NCBI GenBank assembly: GCA_024639885.1 | Contig: JAHEGD010000012.1 | Coordinates: 1-51,599, forward strand | DNA length: 51,599 nt | Origin: Porticoccaceae bacterium | GTDB lineage: Bacteria; Pseudomonadota; Gammaproteobacteria; Pseudomonadales; Porticoccaceae | Reading direction: 5' to 3' | Shown: positions 16,148 to 24,243 of the stretch, piece after piece | How positions within the stretch are numbered: position 1 is the first letter of the stretch | How the letters are laid out: the number at the start of each line of letters is the position of its first letter | Notes under the pieces: generated by a model | Seen by the model: the letters and a program-made list of their open reading frames with translations, nothing else | Database searches by the model: none | Told to the model about the DNA's origin: nothing | Position numbers and translations under genes: made by a program

Positions 16148-19078
16148 ATGACTTCAGCCCAAGCCAACCCCGCCTTTGAGTGGCTGCGCGAGCAGCATAT
16201 CCCCTCGCTCAACTTGGCCTATCAAGAGTACCGCCACCGGGTGACCGGCGCCCAGCATATTCACCTGCACGCCGATAACAGCGAAAACGTATTTTTAGTG
16301 GCGCTGCGCACCGTGCCGATGGACTCCACTGGGGTTGCCCATATCCTCGAGCACACCGCCCTGTGTGGCAGCAAGAAATTCCCGGTCCGCGACCCCTTCT
16401 TTATGATGATTCGGCGCTCGCTGAACACCTTTATGAACGCCTTTACTAGCAGCGACTGGACCGCCTACCCATTTGCCAGCCAGAACCGCAAAGACTTCAA
16501 CAACCTACTCGAGGTCTACCTCGACTCGGTGTTCTTTGCCCGCCTCGACCCGCTCGACTTCGCCCAAGAGGGCCACCGCGTTGAGTTTGCCGACCCAGCA
16601 GACAGTACCACCCCGCTAGAGTACAAAGGGGTGGTCTACAACGAGATGAAGGGCGCGATGAGCTCGGTCAACTCAGTGCTATGGCAGACCATGAGCCGCC
16701 ATCTCTACCCGACCAGCACCTACCACTACAACAGCGGCGGCGAGCCGGCCGATATCCCCAGCCTAGATTACGACCAGTTTAAGGCGTTCTATCAGCGCCA
16801 CTACCACCCCAGCAATGCGATCTTTATCACCTACGGCGATATCGCCGCGGCCGACCACCAAGCCAAGTTTGAGCAGCTGGCGCTCAGCCAATTTGAGCCA
16901 CTCGACTGCCAGATTGGCGTCGAGCCCGAGCAGCGCTACAGCGCACCGCAGCAGTTCCACGACCACTACGCCGCTGAGCCCGACCCGGACAATAGCCGTC
17001 GCTCGCATGTGGTGTTGGCGTGGCTGCTCGGCGACTCGACCGACCTGGCCGCGACCATGCGCGCACGGCTGCTCTCCAGCGTGCTGTTTGACAATAGCGC
17101 TTCACCGCTGCAGCAGCTGCTCGAGACTACCGAGCTGGGCGTGTCGCCATCGCCGATGTGCGGGCTAGAGGACTCGCAGCGCGAGATCTGCTTCGCCTGT
17201 GGTATCGAAGGCGCCGAAGATAGCGTGGCCAGCGACAGCGCCGAACAGCTAGAAGCGGCCGTGCTGGCGACGCTTGAGCGGGTCGCCAGCGAAGGGCTGC
17301 CCTACTCCCAAGTGGTGGCCAGCCTGCATCAGTTGGAGCTACAGCAGCGCGAGATCTCCGGCGGTGGCTACCCGTACGGGCTGCACCTAATCCTCACCAC
17401 TCTGACCAGCGCCACCCACCGCGGCGACCCGGTCGCCCTGCTCGATCTCGACCCAGTACTGGCCGAGCTCAAAGAGTCGATCCAAGACCCCGAGTTTATA
17501 AAAGGGCTGGTCCGCGAGCTGCTGCTCGACAACCCGCACCGCATCCGCCTGCTGATGAGCCCCGACGAAGCGCTCAACCAGCGCAATGACGATGCCGAGC
17601 GCGCCCGTCTCGACGCCCTCGCCGAGCAGCTCAGCGACACCGACAAGCAGGCGATCATCGACCGCGCCGCCGCGCTTAAAGCGCGCCAAGAGCAGGCCGA
17701 AGAGATGGACCTGCTGCCCAAGGTTGGCCGCGAGGATATCCCCGCCAGTATCCACTACGTTGAGCCGACTGCCCGCGCCGAGCAGCCGCTGGCGCTAACT
17801 CAGTACGGCGCCGGCACCAACGGCTTGGTTTACCAGCAGTTGGTGATGCCACTGCCGACCCTCTCTGCCGAGCTGTTCGCGCTGCTGCCACTCTACGCCG
17901 CCTGTGTCACCGAGCTTGGGGTGGGCAGCCGCGACTACCTCGCCACCCAGCTCTGGCACTCTGAACTAATCGGCAGCTGGAGCGCCAGCGCCGGCGTGCG
18001 CGCCGAGCAAGACGACGCCAACCGAGTGGCCGGTACAGTCACCTTTAGCGCCAAAGGGCTGGCGGACAACCAAGCAGCGATCGCCGCCCTGATGGACGAG
18101 TCGCTCAATCAGGTGCGCTTTGATGAGCTAGAGCGGATCCGCGAGCTGATCTCGCAGCTGCGCAGCCACCGCGAAGCGAGCCTGGTCGGCTCTGGCCACC
18201 TGTTGGCGATGACCGCCGCCAGCGCCTCGCTGTCGCGCTACGCCGCCATCAGCCAGCAGTGGAACGGCACCGCCGGTGTGGTGGCGCTCAAGGCGCTAGA
18301 CCGCGCCATCGAAGAGCCGGCCGCACTGCGCCAACTGGCCGACAACTTTTTCGCTATCCACCGTCAAGTGCTCGCCCAGCCGCGCCACTACCTGCTGGTT
18401 GCCGAGCCCGAGCGGTTGGCACCGTTCGCCGAGCGGCTGGCCGACCAGTTTGGCGGCCAGACGACCCCCAACTGGCAGCGCGGCAGTGTCGATCACGGCC
18501 AGCCAAGTGCCGCAGCGGCCCACTGCTGGGCGATCAACAGCACGGTTAGTTACTGCGCGCGCGCCTACCCGACGGTCTCTTTCGCCCATGCCGACGCGGC
18601 GCCACTGGCAGTGCTCGGCGGTGTGTTGCGCAACGGCTTTTTACACCGCGCCATCCGCGAGCAAGGCGGAGCCTATGGCGCCGGCGCCGGCCAAGACAAC
18701 ATGGCGGCTACCTTCCGGTTCTTCTCCTACCGCGACCCGCGTATCGACGGCACGCTGGCCGATTTTGATGCCGCGATCGACTGGGTAACCGCCAGCCCGC
18801 CCAGCCAAGAGGCGCTAGACGAGGCGGTGCTGGGGGTGATCAGCGCGATGGACAAGCCCGGCACCCCAGCAGGTGAGGCTATCCAGGCGTTCCACAGCGA
18901 GTTGAGCGGCCGCAGCCGCGCCGATATTGAGCGCTACCGCGCCGCCGTACTGGCCGTCACCAGCGCCGACCTACAGCGGGTGGCCAGCACCTATTTGCGC
19001 GCCGACAGCGCAGTCACCGCGGTACTGACCAGTGCCGCCAACGCCGAACAGACCGGCTGGAGCACTACCCATGTTTGA
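16148..19078 (+). CDS. M16C zinc metallopeptidase (presequence-protease type)
   Basis: A 976-residue clamshell peptidase related to mitochondrial PreP and pitrilysin-type enzymes. The inverted zinc motif HILEH is at 65-69 (Glu68 catalytic), with the distal Glu in VVYNEMKGAMSS. FPVRDPFFMMIRRSLNTFMNAF is typical of the M16C group. The second, inactive half (about 530-976) supplies the peptide-binding RxxY-like region near ISAMDKPGTPAGEA. No signal peptide is seen, so it should work in the cytoplasm and degrade short unstructured peptides. The ATG follows a weak GTGAG site. The thioesterase gene starts inside its last codons. Confidence 0.93.
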   Translation: MTSAQANPAFEWLREQHIPSLNLAYQEYRHRVTGAQHIHLHADNSENVFLVALRTVPMDSTGVAHILEHTALCGSKKFPVRDPFFMMIRRSLNTFMNAFTSSDWTAYPFASQNRKDFNNLLEVYLDSVFFARLDPLDFAQEGHRVEFADPADSTTPLEYKGVVYNEMKGAMSSVNSVLWQTMSRHLYPTSTYHYNSGGEPADIPSLDYDQFKAFYQRHYHPSNAIFITYGDIAAADHQAKFEQLALSQFEPLDCQIGVEPEQRYSAPQQFHDHYAAEPDPDNSRRSHVVLAWLLGDSTDLAATMRARLLSSVLFDNSASPLQQLLETTELGVSPSPMCGLEDSQREICFACGIEGAEDSVASDSAEQLEAAVLATLERVASEGLPYSQVVASLHQLELQQREISGGGYPYGLHLILTTLTSATHRGDPVALLDLDPVLAELKESIQDPEFIKGLVRELLLDNPHRIRLLMSPDEALNQRNDDAERARLDALAEQLSDTDKQAIIDRAAALKARQEQAEEMDLLPKVGREDIPASIHYVEPTARAEQPLALTQYGAGTNGLVYQQLVMPLPTLSAELFALLPLYAACVTELGVGSRDYLATQLWHSELIGSWSASAGVRAEQDDANRVAGTVTFSAKGLADNQAAIAALMDESLNQVRFDELERIRELISQLRSHREASLVGSGHLLAMTAASASLSRYAAISQQWNGTAGVVALKALDRAIEEPAALRQLADNFFAIHRQVLAQPRHYLLVAEPERLAPFAERLADQFGGQTTPNWQRGSVDHGQPSAAAAHCWAINSTVSYCARAYPTVSFAHADAAPLAVLGGVLRNGFLHRAIREQGGAYGAGAGQDNMAATFRFFSYRDPRIDGTLADFDAAIDWVTASPPSQEALDEAVLGVISAMDKPGTPAGEAIQAFHSELSGRSRADIERYRAAVLAVTSADLQRVASTYLRADSAVTAVLTSAANAEQTGWSTTHV

Positions 19079-19472
19079 GTTGCAGATTGAGCCGCGCTTC
19101 AACGAGACCGATGCGATGGGGCACATTGGCAACACCACCCTGCCGGTTTGGTTTGAGCACGCCCGCAGTGCGCTGTTTGAGCTCTGCCACCCCGCCCTCA
19201 CCTATCACGACTGGCCGTTGATTGTCGCCAAAGTCGAGATCAACTTTCACGGCCAGACCCACTATGGTGCGCCGGTCAGTGTGCGCAGCTGGGTCAAGTC
19301 GATTGGCGGCAAGTCGTTCGTCTTCTACCAAGAGGCGCACCAACACGGCAAGCTCACCGCCAGCGGCGAGACGGTACTGGTCTGGTTTGACTACGCCACC
19401 GGTACCACCTTGGCGATTCCCGACGAGGTCCGCGCGCGGCTTGCCGAGCACCTGCAGCCGAGCGCCAACTAA
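19071..19472 (+). CDS. Acyl-CoA thioesterase, 4HBT hotdog family
   Basis: A 133-residue single-hotdog protein. The 4HBT active-site pattern is RFNETDAMGHIGNTTLPVWFEHAR, where the Asp-x-MGHI-N resembles the Asp17 motif of Pseudomonas 4-hydroxybenzoyl-CoA thioesterase and YbgC. VAKVEINFHGQTHYGAPVSVRSW forms the central strand region. It probably hydrolyses an acyl-CoA, but the substrate is not predictable. It overlaps the 3' end of the upstream peptidase gene by 8 bp, which implies translational coupling. Confidence 0.88.
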   Translation: MFELQIEPRFNETDAMGHIGNTTLPVWFEHARSALFELCHPALTYHDWPLIVAKVEINFHGQTHYGAPVSVRSWVKSIGGKSFVFYQEAHQHGKLTASGETVLVWFDYATGTTLAIPDEVRARLAEHLQPSAN

Positions 19473-19486
19473 ACGCAGCGGCGCGG

Positions 19487-19517
19487 TTGAAAAGCCGACC
19501 GCCGGCACCCACCTTTA
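19487..19517 (+). promoter_or_regulatory. Candidate heat-shock (sigma32) promoter of hslVU
   Basis: GTTGAAA, a 15-bp spacer and CCCACCTTTA resemble the sigma32 consensus (CTTGAAA ... CCCCATNT). It lies between the thioesterase stop and the hslV start. hslVU is a known sigma32 target in E. coli. The -10 half is imperfect. Confidence 0.35.
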
Positions 19518-19550
19518 ATACCAACCGAGTAAAACCAGAGGAGCAGCAGC

Positions 19551-20096
19551 GTGGAACAGTACCGCGGGACAACTATTCTATCGGTGCGCCGCAATGGCCG
19601 CGTCGTCATCGGCGGCGACGGCCAGGTCTCGCTCGGCAACACCATCATGAAGGGCAACGCCCGCAAGGTGCGCCGGCTCTACCACGACAAAGTGATCGCC
19701 GGGTTTGCCGGCGGCACCGCCGACGCCTTTACCCTGTTCGAGCGCTTTGAAGCCAAGCTGGAGCAGCACCACGGCCAGCTGACCCGCGCCGCGGTTGAGC
19801 TCGCCAAAGATTGGCGCAGCGACCGCATACTGCGCCGCCTAGAGGCGCTACTGGCAGTCGCCGACGCCGAAGCGTCGCTGATCATCACCGGCAACGGCGA
19901 TGTTATTCAGCCCGAAGACGACTTGATCGCGATCGGCTCAGGCGGCCCATTCGCGCAGTCGGCGGCGCGTGCGCTGCTCGACAACAGCGAGCTGAGCGCC
20001 CGCGACATTGTTACCGAAGGGTTGCGTATCGCCGGCGACATCTGCATCTATACCAACCACAACCAGACCATTGAAGAGCTCGACAGCAACCGCTAA
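19551..20096 (+). CDS. hslV: ATP-dependent protease subunit HslV
   Basis: A 181-residue proteasome-like Ntn hydrolase. The GTG start follows GAGGAG and gives a short propeptide MEQYRG before Thr7-Thr8, so Thr7 should be the catalytic N-terminal nucleophile after processing. Enterobacterial HslV lacks this propeptide apart from Met. Conserved stretches are [48 protein letters not shown] and LIITGNGD. It forms a double hexamer capped by HslU and degrades misfolded or regulatory proteins. hslU follows after 25 bp. Confidence 0.98.
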   Translation: MEQYRGTTILSVRRNGRVVIGGDGQVSLGNTIMKGNARKVRRLYHDKVIAGFAGGTADAFTLFERFEAKLEQHHGQLTRAAVELAKDWRSDRILRRLEALLAVADAEASLIITGNGDVIQPEDDLIAIGSGGPFAQSAARALLDNSELSARDIVTEGLRIAGDICIYTNHNQTIEELDSNR

Positions 20097-20121
20097 CCGC
20101 GCCCACAGCCGTGAGAACCCT

Positions 20122-21447
20122 ATGACCAGCAGCCCGATGACCCCACGCGAGATCGTCCACGAGCTCAACCGCCACATTATTGGCCAGCAAGATGCCAAGC
20201 GCGCCGTCGCGATCGCGCTGCGCAACCGCTGGCGACGCAGCCAGCTCGACGACGAGCTGCGCGGTGAAGTGACGCCTAAGAATATTCTCATGATTGGCCC
20301 AACCGGGGTCGGCAAGACCGAGATTGCTCGGCGCCTTGCCAAGCTGGCCAATGCCCCGTTTATCAAAGTAGAGGCGACCAAATTCACCGAGGTGGGCTAC
20401 GTCGGTAAAGATGTCGAATCGATCATTCGCGATCTGGTCGAGACCTCGATCAAACAGAGCCGCGAGCAGGCGATGGCGCAGGTCAGCCAGCGCGCCCTGG
20501 ATGCCGCCGAGGAGCGCATTCTCGATGTCCTGCTACCGCCAGCCCGCGATGGCGACAAGGTGGATAGCAGCGCCCGCCAGGTGTTCCGCAAAAAACTCCG
20601 CGAGGGCGATCTCAACGATAAAGAGATTGAGATTGAGCTGGCCCAAACCGCCGCCGGGGTCGAGATCATGGCGCCACCCGGTATGGAGGAGATGACCTCG
20701 CAGCTGCAACAGATGTTCTCGACCATGGGCCGCGACAAGAAAAAGACCCAAAAACTGCCGGTCGCCGCCGCCCTCAAGCAGCTGCAAGAGGAAGAGGCCG
20801 CCAAGCTGATCAACGAGGAGGAGATTCGCGCCGTCGGTGTCGAGGCCGCCGAGCAGAGCGGTATCGTCTTTCTCGACGAGATCGATAAGGTCTGCCGGCG
20901 CGGCGAAGCCGGTGGTGCCGATGTCTCCCGCGAGGGGGTGCAGCGCGACCTGCTGCCGCTGATCGAGGGCAGCACCGTCTCTACCAAATACGGCATGATT
21001 AAGACCGACCACATTCTGTTTATCGCCTCGGGGGCCTTCCACCTCGCCAAGCCCTCTGACCTGATCCCCGAGCTGCAGGGCCGCCTGCCGATCCGGGTTG
21101 AGCTACAGTCGCTGGGCGCCGATGAATTTGAACAGATCCTTACCGAACCGCGCGCCTCGCTCACCCGCCAATACCGCGAGCTGATGGCCACCGAGGGGCT
21201 GTCGATCGAGTTTGGCCAAGACGGCGTCCGGCGCATCGCCGAGATCGCCTTCGAGGTCAACGAGCGCACCGAGAACATCGGTGCGCGGCGGCTGCATACG
21301 CTGCTGGAGCGACTGCTCGAGCAGACCTCTTTCGATGCCGCCGATCTGGCCAGCCAGCAGAGTGCGGTGACCATCGACGCAGCCTTTGTCGACGCCCAGC
21401 TCAGCGAGCTAGCCGGCAACGACGACCTCAGTCGGTTTATTCTGTAA
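20122..21447 (+). CDS. hslU: HslUV protease ATPase subunit HslU
   Basis: A 441-residue AAA+ unfoldase. [17 protein letters not shown] opens the N-domain. Walker A GPTGVGKT is at 59-66, the pore loop is GYVGKDV, the intermediate domain lies roughly at 110-240, and Walker B is VFLDEIDK near 249-256. The C-terminus (LSRFIL) is the tail that inserts into HslV pockets. Length matches E. coli HslU (443). The start is the ATG after GAGAA; a longer frame upstream is the out-of-frame end of hslV. The DUF971 gene follows after 2 bp. Confidence 0.98.
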   Translation: MTSSPMTPREIVHELNRHIIGQQDAKRAVAIALRNRWRRSQLDDELRGEVTPKNILMIGPTGVGKTEIARRLAKLANAPFIKVEATKFTEVGYVGKDVESIIRDLVETSIKQSREQAMAQVSQRALDAAEERILDVLLPPARDGDKVDSSARQVFRKKLREGDLNDKEIEIELAQTAAGVEIMAPPGMEEMTSQLQQMFSTMGRDKKKTQKLPVAAALKQLQEEEAAKLINEEEIRAVGVEAAEQSGIVFLDEIDKVCRRGEAGGADVSREGVQRDLLPLIEGSTVSTKYGMIKTDHILFIASGAFHLAKPSDLIPELQGRLPIRVELQSLGADEFEQILTEPRASLTRQYRELMATEGLSIEFGQDGVRRIAEIAFEVNERTENIGARRLHTLLERLLEQTSFDAADLASQQSAVTIDAAFVDAQLSELAGNDDLSRFIL

Positions 21448-21449
21448 CT

Positions 21450-21845
21450 ATGAGCCGGCCAACCAAAATCACCCTCAACGCCAACCGCGACACGCTGCTG
21501 TTGAGCTACCCGGCCAGCGCCGACAGCGGCACCCTAGAGCAGCAGCTGCCGGCCGAATACCTACGTACCCACTCGCCCAGTGCCGAGGTGCGCGGCCACG
21601 GCCGCGGCCAGGCGGTGCTGCAACACGGCAAACGGCTGGTCACCATCGAAAAGGTCGAAGCGGCCGGCAACTATGCGCTGCAGATCCACTTCAGCGACGG
21701 ACACAACTCTGGCATCTTTAGCTGGGAATACCTGCGCGAGCTCGGCGATCACCATGCCGAGCGGTGGGCCGCCTATCTCGAGCAGCTGCACAACCACGGG
21801 CTGTCGCGCGACGCCGACGTAGCGGTCGTTAAACTGATCGGCTGA
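21450..21845 (+). CDS. DUF971 family protein
   Basis: A 131-residue protein of the DUF971 (gamma-butyrobetaine hydroxylase-like N-terminal) family. Recognisable blocks are LPAEYLRTHSPSAEVRGHG, VTIEKVEAAGNYALQIHFSDGHNSGIFSW and the terminal YLRELG region. Related domains bind zinc at the N-terminus of carnitine-pathway dioxygenases and occur as fusions with Mrp/ApbC-type proteins. A stand-alone copy directly after hslVU is usual in Pseudomonas-type genomes, but its function is unknown. It starts 2 bp after the hslU stop, so it belongs to that operon. Confidence 0.88.
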   Translation: MSRPTKITLNANRDTLLLSYPASADSGTLEQQLPAEYLRTHSPSAEVRGHGRGQAVLQHGKRLVTIEKVEAAGNYALQIHFSDGHNSGIFSWEYLRELGDHHAERWAAYLEQLHNHGLSRDADVAVVKLIG

Positions 21846-21918
21846 GCTAGTCCCGCCCTGCGGAGTTAACAAGGCCGGTTTGGTCGTCCCCAACGCCGAT
21901 CATTATCATCATCGCAAT

Positions 21919-21965
21919 AAGATCCCGGCTCAAGGCCGGCATGACGGTAATTGGTTGTGCCCGAC
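21919..21965 (+). repeat. Dispersed element A, left copy
   Basis: AAGATCCCGGCTCAAGGCCG then CATGACGGTAATTGGTTGTG and CCCGAC. It contains the common palindrome and matches 29573-29620 in the same orientation with only a few differences. Confidence 0.8.
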
Positions 21966-22058
21966 AGAGCCCAGACAACGTCATCCCGAACAGCGCGCAG
22001 CCCTCACTACAACGTCATCCCGGACAGCGCGCAGCGCGTGATCCGGGATCTTATTCCT

Positions 22059-22100
22059 ATTGGCACACTGTTTAAACTTTTGGCGCAGCCACCGCTAGTG
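22059..22100 (+). repeat. Dispersed element B, left copy
   Basis: ATTGGCACACTGTTTAAACT, then TTTGGCGCAGCCACCGCTAG and TG. It matches 29491-29532 in the same orientation with about four mismatches, and 15323-15353 in inverted orientation. Confidence 0.8.
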
Positions 22101-22105
22101 TCTGA

Positions 22106-22170
22106 GACACGCCGTGAATCCGTCCCTGGAGGCTCGTCTCCCGCTCTCTCTGCGGGAGACGGTCCCAGCC
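22106..22170 (-). repeat. Dispersed element C, inverted relative to the tandem units
   Basis: The reverse complement matches 15535-15599 and 15831-15895 over about 65 bp (GGCTGGGACCGTCTCCCGCA ... ACGGCGTGTC) with a few changes. The hairpin arms CTCCCGC/GCGGGAG are kept. Confidence 0.75.
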
Positions 22171-22328
22171 ACTAGAGCGAGCTACGCTTATGCCCTGATA
22201 GAAAATTTGTTCTTCTCTCTAACTGCCGCTACTACCACGCAAGAGACGGCCAGTTGACCTCCGATGCGATTTAACGACCCGGATGAGCACTATTGCCAAA
22301 GCCGGAATTTTTCAACTTACATCGCTCA

Positions 22329-23276
22329 CTAGTCAATGCCATCGACGAGATGATTCTCAATGCTGTATTTGAGAAAAAAGTCCGCCTCGCCGTAGTCGGG
22401 GTAGAGTTCCATCATCTGACGCATCGCCTCGCTTCGCGACCGATTAGACTGGACGATACGGGTGTAGTCATCGATGTACTGCACCATGTCGTCAAACATA
22501 GTCATGTCGGTGACATCGCCGTGACCCGGATAGACCACGGGATTGCGCTCGGCATAGTCGGCCTTTATGCGCAATAACTCCTCACGCCAGTTGGCAATGT
22601 CTTGCCAACTAATGTCATCGCCCTGCCAGTGATGAACCTTGTTGTAGCCAAAGTCTGATAAAAATATCGCGTTTAACTCTGGGCTATAGACCGTGGTCAT
22701 ATGCGGAGCCTCGGCCTCTTTATAGTCAGTGGTCAACTCCAACACTCCACCGCCAATCAGCTCGAGACGGTCGGTATTGAGAACCTCAATATAATTTTCA
22801 TAGTCGAACCCATCTGGGTGAGCCGCCGTTTTTGGTTTTAGCGGTGCCTCCAGCGGCGGCTCGGCGGCGGTGGCACCAAAGCCATCCATATAGATAGCGT
22901 AGTCCTTGATATCGTCACGTATAGCTTGATTGGCGACGACAATTTTGGCGCCTGGGAAGGCGCTGCGAAATACTGGCATACCAGTAAAGTGGTCCGTGTG
23001 GCCGTGGGTAATCAGAATATGGCTAACCGGCAACTGCTTGGCTTTGACGACCTCTATGAGTTTCTCAGCTTCATAGCTCTTGCGCTGAACATCCATAACA
23101 ATAATCGACTCGCCGTTCGAAAAAATGAACGAATTGACGGTAGCGAAATCACCTTTGAACATCTCGACCTGCAGCTGATTGCCGGTGTCGACATCGGCAT
23201 CGTTGCCGTTTGGTATACAGCCAACCAACAACCACAGTGAAACCAATAATCCGATCATCTGACGATATTTAACCAT
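22329..23276 (-). CDS. Metallo-beta-lactamase-fold hydrolase, lipoprotein
   Basis: A 315-residue exported hydrolase. A signal peptide ends in the lipobox LLVGC (Cys20). The binuclear metal site is complete: HGHTDH at 91-96, His192, Asp208 in FLSDFG and His252 in PGHGD. It is not a classical beta-lactamase by motif. The superfamily covers lactonases, thioesterases, sulfatases and others, so the substrate is open. GGGGAAG precedes the ATG. It is the last gene of the minus-strand block (receptor, amidohydrolase, second MBL protein, this gene), 26 bp after its neighbour. Base composition is lower in GC than the flanking housekeeping genes. Confidence 0.85.
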   Translation of the reverse strand: MVKYRQMIGLLVSLWLLVGCIPNGNDADVDTGNQLQVEMFKGDFATVNSFIFSNGESIIVMDVQRKSYEAEKLIEVVKAKQLPVSHILITHGHTDHFTGMPVFRSAFPGAKIVVANQAIRDDIKDYAIYMDGFGATAAEPPLEAPLKPKTAAHPDGFDYENYIEVLNTDRLELIGGGVLELTTDYKEAEAPHMTTVYSPELNAIFLSDFGYNKVHHWQGDDISWQDIANWREELLRIKADYAERNPVVYPGHGDVTDMTMFDDMVQYIDDYTRIVQSNRSRSEAMRQMMELYPDYGEADFFLKYSIENHLVDGID

Positions 23277-23302
23277 CGCTTCTTCCCCTTATTGTTGATT
23301 GA

Positions 23303-24220
23303 TTACTGATTCGCAATACTGGCGTAGACCATTGCGACCCAATTGTCTGGCGGTATCGTTCCACCACCCCACTTGGCGTCAAATTCGGCGGTCGGACGAG
23401 CGGCGACCACCTCCTCCACACTCTTGCCAGCCAGGTAACTACGCGCAATACGGCGCTGTGCGGTCTCCAAAAGAGCGTGGTACTCTTGCAGTTGATGGCG
23501 ATTACTCAATGGCCCGTGGCCGGGGATAATCTGGGTTTCGCTGTCGGTCATCGATAGGACTCGCTCCACCCCAGCGATCATTCCGCCGATACTGCCGCCG
23601 CTCTGGCTGTCAATAAGTGGGTAAATGCCGTTCCAGAAGAGGTCGCCGGTGTGGACAACATTGGCTTTGTGAAAAAACACCACCGCATCACCATCAGTGT
23701 GCGCGGCTGCCGTGTGGATCAGGTCAATGCGGTCGTCATTCCAGTGGAACGAGACGCTGTCGCCGAAGGTAACAACCGGCAGGGCATGCCGTTCAGCTGG
23801 CGGCACCTCCATCTGGAATACCTCCATAAACTGACCGCGCGCCATGCGCTGACGAACATTCTCTTGAGCGACAATCACCGCCCCGCTGTTGCCGATAGCA
23901 CTGTTGCCACCAACATGATCAAAATGCCAGTGGGTGTTCACCACAAACCGCACCGGCTGGTCAGTCAGCGACGCCACGGCAGCCAATAACTTATCGGTCA
24001 TCGGTGCCAGCTCGTCATCTACTAGAAAAGCACCGTCATCACCCACTGAGAGGCCGACATTGCCGCCGATACCGGTCAGCATATAGATTCCGGCACTAAG
24101 CTCTGTCGCGGTTATCTCAGCTTGCTGGTAATCCGGTTGATGGGCAGCCAGCCAAGGGCTAATCACCAATGCCGCACACATCACTGCTCTGCAGATAACA
24201 CGATTGACTTTGAACTCCAT
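23303..24220 (-). CDS. Metallo-beta-lactamase-fold hydrolase, secreted
   Basis: A 305-residue protein with a Sec signal peptide (hydrophobic core about 9-25, then LAAHQ). The metal site is HWHFDH at 97-102, then HTDGDA, the bridging Asp in HTGDLFW and IIPGHGP. The NTHWHFDHVGGN context groups it with periplasmic MBL proteins often annotated as glyoxalase II- or cyclase-like. It shares little sequence with the neighbouring MBL lipoprotein beyond the motifs, so the pair is not a simple recent duplication. GAGGAG precedes the ATG. The 23-bp and 26-bp gaps on either side indicate an operon. Confidence 0.85.
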   Translation of the reverse strand: MEFKVNRVICRAVMCAALVISPWLAAHQPDYQQAEITATELSAGIYMLTGIGGNVGLSVGDDGAFLVDDELAPMTDKLLAAVASLTDQPVRFVVNTHWHFDHVGGNSAIGNSGAVIVAQENVRQRMARGQFMEVFQMEVPPAERHALPVVTFGDSVSFHWNDDRIDLIHTAAAHTDGDAVVFFHKANVVHTGDLFWNGIYPLIDSQSGGSIGGMIAGVERVLSMTDSETQIIPGHGPLSNRHQLQEYHALLETAQRRIARSYLAGKSVEEVVAARPTAEFDAKWGGGTIPPDNWVAMVYASIANQ

Positions 24221-24243
24221 TTTTTTACTCCTCGATAGCCCGC

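Larger units (their letters stand above)
21846..22328. other. Intergenic boundary left of the accessory block
   Basis: No gene is seen. It holds, in order, element A (21919-21965), two more palindrome fragments (near 21978 and 22014-22052), element B (22059-22100) and element C in inverted orientation (22106-22170). About 150 bp of AT-richer sequence without recognisable features follows. Confidence 0.7.

Noticed and set aside
20397-21419. 340-residue minus-strand open frame opposite hslU
   Set aside because: Ser/Arg-rich shadow of hslU codons.
22329-24220. The two MBL-fold proteins as beta-lactamases (antibiotic resistance)
   Set aside because: The metal motifs are those of the whole superfamily; the rest of the sequences does not show class B lactamase features, and the context (receptor, amidohydrolase, TetR) suggests uptake and catabolism.
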